Positions 12,076-24,146 of a stretch of 64,000 nucleotides of DNA are shown piece after piece. How positions within the stretch are numbered: position 1 is the first letter of the stretch; each line of letters opens with the position of its first letter. The stretch covers positions 18,174,029 through 18,238,028 of the forward strand of contig JBBMOA010000010.1 of the NCBI GenBank assembly GCA_037954235.1. Reading direction: 5' to 3'. This stretch comes from Aulostomus chinensis (Eukaryota > Chordata > Actinopteri > Syngnathiformes > Aulostomidae). The translations under genes and the position numbers were made by a program. Below the pieces are notes generated by a model. That model saw only the letters and a program-made list of their open reading frames with translations, did not search any database and was not told where the DNA came from.

Positions 12076-13844
12076 TGAGGCCATGAGAAGACCCCCTTGA
12101 GAACGACCTCCAGGGATTTTTAGCTTTAAGGTTTAAGATCATCAATACAAACAAATATCAATCTTGTCACTAAATATCGTCACCTTCCTAAAATAATTGA
12201 CTGCCATTTTTTTTTGGACAAATTTTTTTTTTGGGAGTATATCAACTCCATCTGATGTTTTCTCCAGTTTTTTTGTGTTTTCTAAAAAAAACTTGGCAAT
12301 TATTTTAAGAAGGCGACAATGTGGATTTGTTTAAAATACCATGTCCTAAATAAATCCAACAGGCTGTCTTCAAATTGTGTTGGAATACTTTGGATCTTAA
12401 ATTATTCCTGTTCCAGTTGGCACCCAGAAGAACTTGATAAAAAGGGTGAAGTGAAGTCATTAAATTTATTCATTACAATAGATCAAGAATAAAGCGTTAT
12501 TCCAAAACAGTCTAGCTGAAGCCCTGGAAAATCCCTTTGGCATGATAGAAGTGCAATCATTATCAGCTTTTTGGGGATACCAGATGATTCAAGTGGCCAT
12601 GTCACTAGGAATTAGGAATTAGGAAAAAATATACCAGATATTGAAATATCCACTAACAACTTACCAGCACATTGATAGAAATGTTAAATTTAGAAGGCAA
12701 AAATGCATTTTATTCTTGTTTTTCATTAAAATGTAAGAATTTATTTTCCCATCTGCTGTTGTTAATGATTTCTACCGAGTGTGTTTTATGCTGCAGCCAG
12801 TTCTATCCTGTCTGCTCAGTGGTGGTTGTGGGCTTCAAAGCTTTCATAGTTTAATACAATTTGAATTGTTTTTGCTGAGAAAAACCATGAATGATACAGT
12901 ATATATTTTTGAGGATAAACTGATGAGGGGTGATAATACATCCTTGGATGGAAATGCAGGTAAGCTTATGATTTCAGTTGTCTTGTCATATATGAGTAAG
13001 TGCTACAGATGACTTTTAGAACAAGAGTCCTCGGCACCATCAGTATCTCAGTAGAAGCTGTTTATACTAAAGCTTCAGGTCAAATTAGTATGGTTATTTT
13101 AATATGTTTATTATCTATCTCCAACCTACATGATTTTTGCTCCAACTAGATCTGAACCTGGAAAAAAAATATGAAATAACATCAGCAAATCGATGTGTGC
13201 TGCCCGTTAGCTACCCTGTCTGATGCAGGACTCTAGTGCAAAGTTTCCAGGATTCTTCCTCCAAAAGTAGGTTATTTGAGGTAGAGACCCTTGTTCTGAA
13301 TGGATACCATGATTATGTCTACTTCTCAGTGATTATCTTTTGTTTGGTGTGTTTGGAGACTTTCTATTTTCCCCTTTTACAAGAGTTTCAGACAGCTTAT
13401 AACAGTAAACACAGTGCACTTTCATCACTGAAAGCTTTGCTGAGATGGTTCTGAAAGATTGTAACAAAGGAAAGTTGGAGAGCTGGTGTCTGGTTCAGAC
13501 TGCAGGCCTCTTGCAAACTAGTAATGAGTGGAGCTAATTAATTTAGGCTCTGCCAACAGATGGCTAAAGCCACATGGCAGCAGCCAAGGGAGGTAACTCT
13601 TTCCTTCACTCAGTCTCTCTTTTCCTTTAACTGTCTCTGTCCATCCCTCATGCAGCGCTCGCTGTTACCCCCTTTGTGTGTGTGTGTGTGTGTGTGTGTC
13701 TTCAAAGTTGTCACCAGCACCAACATTATTTGATCGATTTTCAGCGAGCAAAGGCCTCTAAGGTAGACATGGCAACTCTCAGGCTATTAAACAATTACAC
13801 ATTCTCTAGGTGGTCTCCACAACCTTTAGTGAAGACAGACAGAA

Positions 13845-13890
<46 letters not shown>

Positions 13891-15001
13891 TGCCCGTGTG
13901 TTACCAGTTGTAGGTATGTGACTGAATGCAGACATGAGAAAAAGTAGATGGACAAATGGTGGAAATGGGTTTTGGTATTAATGGCTACATTTGTCTGTGG
14001 CTTCGTTCACTCGTGTAAACACCACTCCAACATCACATTGTGACCCCCCCCCCCCCATCACACACACACACACACACACACACTCACAGCCACTAACCAC
14101 TTAAATCTCTTCCCCTTACAATGCCACCACTTGCAGTCACACACAGAAGCCACACTACAACCACTCCGGTGTTTCTGCAACCAAAGCCATTTCTGAGGAG
14201 TTTCCCTGAGTACTTCAGTGGGAAAACACATTAAAGTTTAACCGGAGGAGGGAAAAAATGAGGAAAGAATGAAAGAACGGGGACATCAGAGGACTGTTGC
14301 ACGCACAGGTCCCTCTCCCTAATACTCCCTTATTTTGCCACTCTTGACTTTTCTTTGTGCCTAAACAGTGAAGAAAGAAGAATTTGGATTAATTGAGTCG
14401 GAAATGATCACATATTGGTAAAATATTGATATTCACATCCCTAATGATATGTCTTTCTGCACCAGTAGTTGTATCATCATGGTTTGTCGCTATGAAAACA
14501 AAATCATCAGCCTACACTACTCCAGTCAGTAAATGTTAGTAGCAAAAATGACATGTCTTTATTCCCCTCTGTAGTGGATTCCCTATTTCCTGCCAAATAG
14601 CAAATGACAAAGGATGTAGAAACAAAACCAGATAAAAATGGAGAAAGGGAATAGAGAGGAAAGGGGGGAGTGAGAGAGAAGAGGACAGATGGGGGAGCTG
14701 GCAAGCACGTGGCACACTTTGCATGGAAGTCTGTGAATGTGTGTTACACACAATAGTGGTAATTATCTTAGCCATTGAGTGCACAGAGGGCCTGGCAGTG
14801 TAGGGTATTGGGTGGGGGGTGGGGGTGGAGGGAGGGAGGGAGGGATAGGCAGTCAAACAGTAATATAATCATAGTCCTTTGTGTGAGCGAGAGCAGAGGG
14901 CAGCTCAGTGTCAGCTGTTATTGAGTGCTTATCCCCTAACGGCCTCTCCCCTACACACACACACACACACACTTACACGCACACATTCACAAAAACATAC
15001 A

Positions 15002-15085
<84 letters not shown>

Positions 15086-15396
15086 AAATGTATAGCCATG
15101 TCTATAAAATTGTGCTATTCATACATTCATGCTGAGACACTTTCACACGTCAGTTCCCCACAAATCCATCAGTCACAGGTGAACAATGTGCTCTATTTAA
15201 ACCTAACATTACACTCAATCTGTCGTGCATTAGAAGGTTCCTAGAGGTTGCAACAAGTGACAATTTAATCTACTCGTATGCATCCTAGTTACTATGGTAA
15301 CATAATGTTAATGACAGTGTTGCCTTAACTACAAGTCATACATGTCTTGTTTTTTCAGGTGTTCTCTTGTAATATGATCTTAAATCTCTAATGTAC
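12076..15396. other. Intronic sequence with several CA/TG arrays
   Basis: No exon recognised. (TG)n arrays lie at 13675-13699 and 13851-13882, a C-tract plus (CA)n at 14046-14083, and a compound CA array at 14953-15084. The stretch around 13500-13600 is repeat-free and looks like a candidate regulatory element. Confidence 0.5.
14953..15084. repeat. Compound (CA)n array with CGC interruptions
   Basis: About 130 bp of CA dinucleotides broken by TTACACG, TTCACAAAAACATACACT and CACGCGCA. The alternating purine-pyrimidine pattern with CGCG could adopt Z-DNA. Confidence 0.93.
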
Positions 15397-15996
15397 ATTG
15401 AAAAGCCGGGTGGCACGGTGGTGCAGTGGTTAGCATTGTAGCCTCACAGCAAGAAGGTTCCGGGTTCAAGCCCTGGCTCATCTTTCTGTGTGGAGTCTCC
15501 ATGTTCTCCCTGTGCTTGCGTGGGTTCTCTCCTGGTACTCTGGCTTCCTCCCACAGTCCAAAGACATCAAGAGGGGACGAGGCTGATTGATACTCTAAAT
15601 TGACTGTAGGTGTGACTGTAAGTGTGAATGGTTGTCTGTCTATATGTGTTGGCCTTGCATGAAGGTTCCGGGTTCGAGCCCCGGATCGAGTACAGGGATG
15701 TGTGTGGAGTTCTCCCTGTGCCTGTGTGGGTTCTCCCCGGGTACTCTGGCTTCTTCCCACAGTCCAAAAACATGCAAATGGAGACTAGGCTAATTGGAGC
15801 TAATTACCGTAGGTATGACTGTGAGTGTGAATGGTTGTCTGTCTATTTGTGGTGGCCCTGTGATGGACTGGTGACCTGCCCAGGGTGAACCCCACCTCAC
15901 GCCTGAAGGCTAATGGGATAGGTTCCAGCCCCCCGCCACCCTTAACAGGATAAGCGGTAGAAAATTGATGGATTGATGGATGGAAATTGAAAAGCC
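15397..15996 (+). mobile_element. Composite double SINE inside one 11-bp target-site duplication
   Basis: A first V-SINE-type copy starts GGTGGCACGGTGGTGCAGTG at about 15409 and runs to ...tgtgttggcctt near 15656. There it jumps back to gcatgaaggttccgggttcg, the box-B region of a second copy, which continues to the TGGA tail at about 15983. ATTGAAAAGCC is repeated exactly at 15397-15407 and 15986-15996, flanking the whole unit. The second copy also lacks part of its middle. Confidence 0.88.
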
Positions 15997-16819
15997 AGCA
16001 TTTCATAATGCTGTTATATTTTTCTTTCATGCTTTTAAACATGAATAATACAGTCATATACGGAGTTGGTCTCAAAGACAGTTAGGGTCATTTAAGGTTA
16101 TTTTACATTTTCTTTTTTTTACATCCAACTATTAAGTGTTTTGCAATCAGATGCGCTGAAATTAGCTTTGTGTTCAGTCTGCAGAAAAAATTGTTGAGGG
16201 TGTGCTGCTTTTGATCCCTCTTTGGTCTTTCCAGTCATCAAAAATAGTTATTTGATCACTATATAGGGAGTTGAAAAATTAACACAAGTAAATTTTACTT
16301 AGTGCTGATGTAGTCGATAAAACAATATATTAGTTCTTTGTGTAATAGAAATAAGTCATTGCACTCTTTTAAATAGTAAGCTCCATTACACTTGAAAAAG
16401 CGTACCAGAACCCACATTTGTCATATACATTTGGACTTTGAATTGCTGGATATTTTATAGATGAAAAAACCCAATAAAATAAGCAAAAGAAATAACTGAT
16501 AGATTAATAAACAAATGTGATCATTGGTTGCAGCTGTTATCTGCCCAGTTTTGGAGTGTGAAAGCCATCTGTATGCAGTTTTTGTTAATATTTTCCATTT
16601 CTAAAAATCGATACAGGCACTAAAGATTTATTAAGATGAAAGGATGACAAGAGTCCAAGGATGGACATGAAAGTTAGTGGAGTGAGGGGTTAAGCACACA
16701 GGCCTGTTTAGGACTCATAAACAATTCTTTGGCCTGGTCATGATCCTTGTGCCCTGAAGAAATCCCACAGCTGACCAGAGCAAACACATAGGGCACATCT
16801 TACCCTTGACCTTATACTG

Positions 16820-16822
<3 letters not shown>

Positions 16823-16890
<68 letters not shown>
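16823..16890. repeat. (CA)34 microsatellite
   Basis: Pure CA array of about 68 bp. Confidence 0.97.
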
Positions 16891-16892
<2 letters not shown>

Positions 16893-19800
16893 AAGGGCCT
16901 CCATAGACATCCCTCTTTCAACACAGCCTTTCCCTCCCTCTCTCCCTCTGTCTCTCAGCTCTGCAGGGATCATCTTAGCTTCTACACATCCTCGATGATA
17001 AATAAATGTTTCGCTTTGTCTCCTCATCAATAATGCAGACTTACTTTAAGTGCTGCTGTGGGGGCTTACATTCTTTGTCTTTCCCCTCTGTTGTTCCTTC
17101 TTTCAATTCTTTCCTCACCTCTATCCCAATGTCTGATAAAGGAGATGAGGCAGAGTGGGAGAAACACAGAAAAGCACTCAGAATCTCCTCCTCTCTTTCT
17201 GAGCCCACCTGTGGCGTTGTGAGCGAGTGGCACGGGTTTACCTGAGCAACAGGAGATAAAGATGGAAGAATGTAACAAGATGACAACTAGTGGTCAGTCT
17301 GAGGTTTCTAACTACTCAGATTAACAAAATCCTGTTTCATATATACAGCAGTGACTGTTAACATTAGACCCAGCTGGAAACTTTAAATCTTGGAACAGAA
17401 ATAAATGTTATTAACAACCATATGTAGTGGCTTGTGGATTTCCTTCCTCTTTCTTGTGTCTTTTTAATGACTGGTTGCATTGTTTACAAGAAACTCAAGA
17501 ATTCCTTTGTGGATTGTTGCAGTATTTACATTAATACTGCACAAATGGTATAGATATTTACTGTGAGCATCCTGCCAGTGGCCTTGCTACTGATTTTACA
17601 TTGATTCATTGGTACATTGTCAGGGATGCTAGAAATTGTAACATGACAGTGGTGAAGAGACACATAAATATCTCCTCAATGAAGATTTTAAACCATTTAG
17701 ACCCGAAGCAACATGTTAGTTGTCATACTTTTAAGACTTTTAAGCAAACCTTTAAGCTTTTTTCAGCAAACGCTTAGATTTCGGAGGATATTTCTTGATG
17801 TGTCACAGTTTTTCTGAGGCATTTATCTTGGCTTGTTAACATACACCAAAACACATGAAAGGATTCGAGGGAAAGAAAGAAGCAGCATCAGTTAAACTGT
17901 CTTTAGTTCACATATCGGGTTGTCTTGTCATTTTTGGTATTTCCATGCAATAATTTCAGTGATTACTCAGTGATTATGTGAACAAGCAAAATCACTGGGA
18001 TAAGGAACAACAGCTCAGCTGTACATATAAGAAAATATGCTTTTTTTTTTAAAACAATTTTTTTTACAATTTACCTGCAAAAATAAAATTAGGCTGTTAG
18101 ACAAAAGACCGTCAGAGCAGTGAAAGACAGATTGGTATTGCAAAGACACATTTGTGTAATGTACCTCACTGAACATGTGTGTTTCTTTGCTTGTGTGTAT
18201 GTGTAAATGTATTATCTGTGCTTGTGTGTGAGTCTATCAGTCTGTCAGACAGAGAGAGAGAGAGACAGAGAGAGATAGAGAGTAAATCTGTCTCTTCTTG
18301 AGAACAAAAGAGTGTGATGAGCATTATACATTGTATAATAGCTCAGTAAGAAAAGCCATTATGCTCCCCAGGTGAGAAAAAATGATAATAATCATGACAT
18401 GATATTAACAAAATCTGATTGCTCCATGGTAACTTCCTTTTTTTCACAGTGTTATTATTGTCCCCTGCAATCCTTGTTGCCGCTAACTCCCACTCTTAGC
18501 CTGCTGAGGCTGCAGACAGATGGAGACAGTACGGACAGACCAAGCAGAGGGTGTCAGTAGTGCCACAACCAAATAAGATCCTTCCAAAGCCTCCCACCTA
18601 GAAATACTACTTATTGCCCGAAGAAGTGCTTCTCAACTTTATCCTGCTGCTTTGACTAACCTGAGTAAATGTTATTTCAGTGTGAACGAGCAAAAATAAA
18701 TCCTCAGTTCTCTCAAGTAGAGATTCACTAATTTAGATTGGTTTGCAGGTTGCTGATATGTTGCAACTTGTTTGTCCATTAAACAATACCAAATAATCCA
18801 CCCCCTGACCACACCTAATTGATCATCAGGTCTCTTCTGTAAGAGAAAAATTAATAAATTATTATGCTGATGCATTATCGTGATGGCCCAGTGGCAAAGA
18901 CTGAAAAAGAAGTTGGGTTTCTTTCTGTTTTTGCAAGATTTCTCAAAAACTTGGCAGACGGTTGACACATGAGCAAAGCAAAAACATATTACATTTTGGA
19001 AGCTGTCTGAATTATGGCAGAGGTACAGAAATTATTTTGCTTGCCTGCGTTTAATTGAAGTTATATAGAGAGGCTAGATAGGATGATGTCATCAAAGAAT
19101 GGGAAAAGGTGTTAAAAATGTCTTTTTAACTGTTAAACTGCACATCTCAGTACATCACAGGTCTTTACACATGATTTTTAAAATGATGTCAGCAAATATC
19201 ACCTCTTTCATTTAATAGCAGCATCTAAATAATCAGGCCCACTCCATGACCCACCAAGTGACAGAAGAAATTGAAAAATGACTTTTTGAGATTGCATTTG
19301 ATACCACAAGTAAAATATCTAATATAAGTGCATCTCCTCTCTCAGGATATTGAACTAGCCAGAGTTCAAGAGATGTCTCTGAGCTGGATCCTCAGAGTGT
19401 AGTTGAACTCTGGATAATTCAGATCAGCTGATTATATGTAAATTTTTGTGAAAATATTAATCATGCAGTGACTCATTTCTCTGGAAAATGTCATTAGTTT
19501 CTCAGGAAATATCACATGGACCTTTGCGGAGGTCTGCACTGTCTGACTGTAATTCTAGTTTGATGAGGGATATGTATGAACTATATTCAGAATACTTATT
19601 TGGAGTGGATAGTGTTGTAAATTTAACTTTATATAGTGATATATAGAGAGTTTTTTTATTAAGGTATTTAGGCAAATTCTAGGGAAAATCAATCACAGAT
19701 TAGCGAAAAAAAACAACCTGGTTCTATTCCCATGTACACATAAAACCTGTACATGCAGTATAAAACCACAGAAAAACCTGGTATAATCAAAAAAACTCCA

Positions 19801-19929
19801 ACTCAATCATCTCATTGTCATATTGCCTGGACCATCTTATAATGCTATTTTTGAGTCTGTGCTTGGTGCACATCCATTTTGCGCTGTGTCCCCTAAGAAT
19901 ACTGCAGGAAAATACTGTACATATCCATA

Positions 19930-19931
<2 letters not shown>

Positions 19932-19969
<38 letters not shown>
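19932..19969. repeat. (TG)19 microsatellite
   Basis: Pure TG array, followed by CATGTGTGTGTTTGTG. Confidence 0.95.
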
Positions 19970-19970
<1 letters not shown>

Positions 19971-20689
19971 ATGTGTGTGTTTGTGTTTTAAATGTAAACT
20001 GACAGTATAAAATGCCTGGAAGAATGTGTCAGCATTTGGTGAAGCAGGCAACAGTATCTGTGTGTCATTGTGGTCCACAGGTTTCCGGGTAAGGAGCTGT
20101 TGTGTATCTGATGTGATGTGGAGTGTATGCTACGTGTCACAGCAAAACAGCTGCTCCAGCATAGAGCTGTTGGGCATGTGTGTGTGTGTGTGTGTGTGTG
20201 CATGTGTGTATGTGGTTGTGTTGCTGTGTATGTGCGTATATGTGAAAGGGCCAGACTGCCTTGTATCACTGCCAATCACAGAGATGGAGAAAGACACTGA
20301 TATTGTTTCACACTGACACTTATCTGACTCCGCTGTCCTGAACTCTTACCCTGCTCCAGGCAGACCTATGTGTTCTTGTGTCGTACAGTCACATCATGTC
20401 AAACCAAGGCCGCCAAACACCAGCCTAAAGCCTATTCCTCTCCTCTGCGATCACTTTCCAACTTACTCATCCCTTCTCTTCTGTTTCTTTACCTCCCATA
20501 ACCATCCATCATAACCATACCTCATATAATTTTAAAAAGGGAATAAGCGGACAAGAGGGACATAAATCCTAGGTGTTGTGTGCTGGCTTGTGTCTGTTTC
20601 AGGTTTATTTGAACCTGATCCAACCTGAATCCAGTCCAACTGTCCAATGTGACTTCTTTAGGTCAATTCAGGTTTTCTAATCTACTTCT

Positions 20690-20790
20690 CCAATTTGGGA
20701 ATGTCAGAACTGTCAAATCACTTTCCATGTTTGAGCAGAGACTAAAGACACTCCTCCTCTGACTACACCCCTTTGAGCTAGCCAATCTTC
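20690..20790 (+). mobile_element. Possible LINE coding remnant
   Basis: The + strand reads RTVKSLSMFEQRLKTLLL then a stop. This resembles the SLxxFKxRLKTHLF segment found near the C-terminus of many fish LINE reverse transcriptases. The match is short and rests on memory only. Confidence 0.3.
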
Positions 20791-21176
20791 TTATCCTTTG
20801 TAAAAAAAATAAAATAAAAAAACTACTGCAGCAAAATGCTACCAATTCTTTCTAAAAGTAGCTGATGAGGAATAATGATGCAGAGCTGGTTGAGTGCCGC
20901 TGCCAAAATGTACTATTGTTAGCCTCTTCACAGAAAAGTGTTTGCTAAATGACCATAATGTAATAGATTGTTTGATTTTAAACCCCGATAAACTATACAT
21001 GCACTCAATTATTTATTTGGCACATCAAGATCACACGAATGCAGTGTAATACAACAGCACCTTGCTATAAAGTCTCCTTTCCCAGGGATATTGAATTGGT
21101 TTTAGAGAAGTACTGGTTTATTTTTATGGTCCTTTTGAAGTTAATAATATGTGGTGCTATATTTGGTTACACATAA

Positions 21177-21178
<2 letters not shown>

Positions 21179-21220
<42 letters not shown>
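21179..21220. repeat. (GT)21 microsatellite
   Basis: Pure GT array of 42 bp. Confidence 0.95.
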
Positions 21221-21221
<1 letters not shown>

Positions 21222-21475
21222 CATTATTCGCTTACCGTACATTTGTACTATGGCAAACTTAGTGTGTATTGCTGGGAGCCAAAGAATTTGGAGGACATTT
21301 CTTTTGCCCAAAGTATTTATTTCTGTTTGCCAGCTCTGCCTCTGTAGGGAGATAAAAGGATGTGTTTATTTTATAAATATGATCAGGTCATTGCATCAAG
21401 AATTGAGACATTTTCACTCCTCATGTGCCTTATACAACACACAAAGCCCTCTTCGGCACCTTTATGAGATGAAGT

Positions 21476-21761
21476 TGCCTCACAAACAGGGGTAGCATGG
21501 CTTGGAGGTAGTGTGGCCGTGTAGCAACCGAAGGGTTGCTGGTTCGATCCCCACTTCCCCTGGTGACCATGTCAAAGTATCCTTGAGCAAGATACTGAAC
21601 CCCTAATAGCTCCTGATGGCCCTGTGATGGACTGGCAACCCATCAAGGGGGAACCCTGCCTCTTGCCCAATGTCAGCTAGGATAGGCTCCAGTCACCCTG
21701 TGACCCTTACAGATAAGTGGTATAGAAAATGGATGGATGGATGGATGGATGCCTCACAAAC
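21476..21761 (+). mobile_element. tRNA-derived SINE, second head type, 12-bp target-site duplication
   Basis: The head differs from the other SINEs here: GTAGTGTGGCCGTGTAGCAA, then a B-box GGTTCGATCCCC and TATCCTTGAGCAAGATACTG. The 3' half (gatggactggcaacccatca, taggctccag, gtatagaaaatggatgg) is the same as in the other SINEs. TGCCTCACAAAC is repeated exactly at 21476-21487 and 21750-21761; the body is 21488-21749. Confidence 0.88.
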
Positions 21762-22150
21762 TCCATCTATCCTCAACTGCTTATCCAAAATTGAATCACT
21801 GGGGTAGTAACTCCAGCAGGGGACCCTAAACTTCCCTTTCCATGACGACATTGACCGGCATAAACTGGGTGATCCTGAGACATTCCCAGGCCAGCATGGA
21901 CATGTAAACATTCCACCTTGTCCTATGTTTTCCCCATGGCCTCCTCCCAGCTGGACATGCCTGGAACACCTCCCTAAAGAAGCGTCCAGTGGCATCCTGA
22001 CCAGATGCCTTAACTACATTAGCCGTCTCCTCTCAATGCGAAGGAGCAGCAACTCTACTCTGAGTCCCACATGGATGAACAAACTTCTCACTGTATCCCT
22101 AAGGGAGACACCAGCCAGCCTTCTGAGGAAAACCATTTCTCCCTCTTGTA
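21762..22150 (-). mobile_element. LINE 3' end with degenerate reverse-transcriptase C-terminus
   Basis: Read on the - strand from about 22140 it encodes FLRRLAGVSLRDTVRS, and later REVFQACPAGRRPWGKHRTR and LAWECL with frameshifts. These match the C-terminal part of a common fish LINE protein (family motifs FLRRVAGLSLRDRVRS, EVFQACPTGRRPRGRPRTRW and RLAWERLG, from memory). Its 3' end reads GGATAAGCAGTTGAGGATAG then ATGGA, close to the SINE tails. It abuts the preceding SINE tail to tail. Confidence 0.75.
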
Positions 22151-22687
22151 ATTTCAATCTTGTTATTTCAGTCATATTATGTTTTAATAAAGCTATTTGT
22201 TTGTTTAATAAATAATCCCTCTACATTTACATAGTCATAGCTGCATAAAATTAGAACACACAGAAACATTCCAATTTTCAGTCCTGCTCTAAAATTCACT
22301 TTATTGATTGTACATATCAGTAATCTTGGAATTTTTTTTCTCAAATCTGTATCTTGCTCAAAAATGCCATATCTGACGCTCTAATCTAAATTGATACAGT
22401 CTCCCTCAAAAAATTGTTAAAATTTGCAGATGCAATATATTTACAGCATGAGGCAAAAATCCATCCATTCAAAATCCATCCATCCATTTTCTTCCGCTTA
22501 TTCCTGTTGAGGGTTGCGGGGGGGGGGGGGCTGAAGCCTATCCCAGCGGCTTTCGGGTGAGAGGCGTGGTTCACCCTGGAAGGATCACCAGTCCATTACA
22601 GGGCCAACACATGTAGACAGACATTCATTCACACTCACAGTCACACCTATGGTCAATTTAGAGCAGCGTTTCTCAAAGTGTGTCCTA

Positions 22688-22837
22688 CGTCCAAACATTA
22701 GTTTCCCCTCACCTTTCGTTTTGTTCATGGTTCCGCCGCGAAAAAAATTCCGAAGTCCAAACATTAGTTTCCCCTCACCTTTAGCTTTATCTATGGTTCC
22801 GCCGCGAAAAAAATTCCGACGTCCAAACATTAGTTCC
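22688..22837. repeat. 66-bp tandem repeat, 2.3 units, inside the hAT-like element
   Basis: Units at 22688-22753 and 22754-22819 share CCAAACATTAGTTTCCCCTC, GGTTCCGCCGCGAAAAAAAT and intervening bases, with a handful of substitutions. A third, partial unit starts at 22820 and leads into the inverted repeat. Confidence 0.92.
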
Positions 22838-22913
22838 CCCCCCACCGCGGGGAAAAGGGGAGGGGGGGAGGAACTAATGTTTGGACGTCGGAATTTTTTT
22901 CGCGGCGGAACCA
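22794..22913. repeat. Perfect 44-bp inverted repeat with 32-nt G/C-skewed loop
   Basis: The left arm 22794-22837 and right arm 22870-22913 are exact complements. The loop is C-rich then G-rich (22838-22869) and could add about five more pairs after one mismatch. The predicted stem is very stable; the arms derive from the adjacent tandem unit. Confidence 0.95.
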
Positions 22914-24104
22914 AAGCGCGCTTTAAACCTCTTTCATAGCAACTGTTGTCAGGTCTGTTTTTAAAATGGAGAGGTATTTGACAGGGATGAAACACATTTT
23001 ATGTCATTTTTTCTAGTTCTGAAAAACTAAAGGAATGTTTGTATATTCTAATAGGTTTATAAAGTTAAACATGGCCTATTTGTCAAAAAATTTGGCGTGG
23101 GGGGGAATGAAAATCTTTCTTCCTCCAAAGGGGGGAATGACAGAAAAAGTTTGAGAACCACTGATTTAGAGTATCAGCCTCATCCCCTCTTGATGTCTTT
23201 GGACTGTGGGAAGAAACTGGAGTACCTGGAGAGAACCCACGCAGGCATGGGGAGAACATGCAGACTCCACACAGGAAGATCCCGTGCCCGAGCCTGTGCT
23301 CGTACCCTGAACCTTCTTGTTGTGAGGCAACAGTGCTAACCACTGCACCATTGTGCCACCATAAGGTAAAGAATCAGATGAAACTATAAATTCAAAAGAA
23401 GGTGAACAGGAACTTTGATTGGATCTAATTAATTGGTGTGCAGTTAGCAGATATGAATCTTCACCCACCTAACCCCTGGCAGCCAGTCAGATTGCAGTAT
23501 TTATATAGACCATGGTATGGGAGTTAATTTACAACCTGCTGCATCTCTTTCACACAGTCACCCATCTCACGTGACAATGGTCCTCCTCAACAAATTATGT
23601 TTCCCTGCTGGAACTGGTTTACTCATCACTAACCGCATTTGTACAACATCTGCAGTATTTTTCTACAAGAAGGTTGTGCGTGACATTATCTTCGATGTGA
23701 CAGTTGGCGTACTGTTACAAGACATTCTTTCCATGTCTGTGACCTCTGACAGTGACTCTCAGCAGAGGTCTGTGGGTCACAGTCTTGTAGCGTGCTGCTT
23801 TAGTTGTGATATGAATATGTAATTATTTTTATGGGGCCACTATGAAAGTGATGCCAAAGGAACTCTATTTTGAAAGAGACAATTATGAGTAATAATGAGT
23901 CTGGGTTAAACACAAGGCCAGGTATCTGCCCTCAGACTCAACCTCCTGGCTTTAATTTAAGACTGAGTCATAAAGTGGATTTGATGTTTACCTGGAATGA
24001 CCACAACAGTACAGAAACAGTCTTTATTTTCTGCTCCACTTTTGTTACAAGTATACTGCCACTGATGTTGTTATTCTCTGAATTCTCTGGGTTAAGCCAT
24101 GGCT

Positions 24105-24108
<4 letters not shown>

Positions 24109-24144
<36 letters not shown>
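24109..24144. repeat. (CA)18 microsatellite
   Basis: Pure CA array, preceded by CTCGCG. Confidence 0.95.

Positions 24145-24146
<2 letters not shown>

Larger units (their letters stand above)
15997..21475. other. Intronic sequence without recognised genes
   Basis: AT-rich sequence with (CA)n at 16823-16890, a GA-rich patch at 18248-18282, and (TG)n at 19932-19969, 20178-20200 and 21179-21220. I see no exon. A LINE-like coding scrap may lie near 20690-20790. Confidence 0.5.
22656..23171. mobile_element. hAT (Charlie-like) non-autonomous transposon nested in a SINE
   Basis: The 500-bp body (22664-23163) begins CAGCGTTTCTCAAAGTGTG and ends AAAGTTTGAGAACCACTG, so the terminal inverted repeats follow CAGNGGTTCTCAAA, the pattern of hAT-Charlie elements. 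An 8-bp duplication ATTTAGAG flanks it at 22656-22663 and 23164-23171, the hAT hallmark. There is no transposase frame. The interior holds 66-bp tandem units and a long perfect inverted repeat. Apparent open frames here on both strands come from that repeat. Confidence 0.92.
22460..23361 (-). mobile_element. V-SINE-type SINE (reverse) split by a hAT-like insertion
   Basis: The SINE tail lies at 22460-22663 (ccatccatccattttcttcc ... acactcacagtcacaccta) and the head at 23172-23361 (tatcagcctcatcccctctt ... cactgcaccattgtgccacc), both complementary to the standard element. The two parts become contiguous when 22664-23163 and one copy of ATTTAGAG are removed. A G-tract sits near 22519-22531. Confidence 0.9.

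Noticed and set aside
22688..22837. CRISPR-like direct repeats
   Set aside because: The units are adjacent with no spacers and the genome is a vertebrate.
22585..22995. 136-codon open frame with repeated LMFGRRNFFRGGT motif, and its mirror on the other strand
   Set aside because: It lies across the hAT-like element, and its repeats come from the 66-bp tandem units and the inverted repeat; there is no start context or domain.
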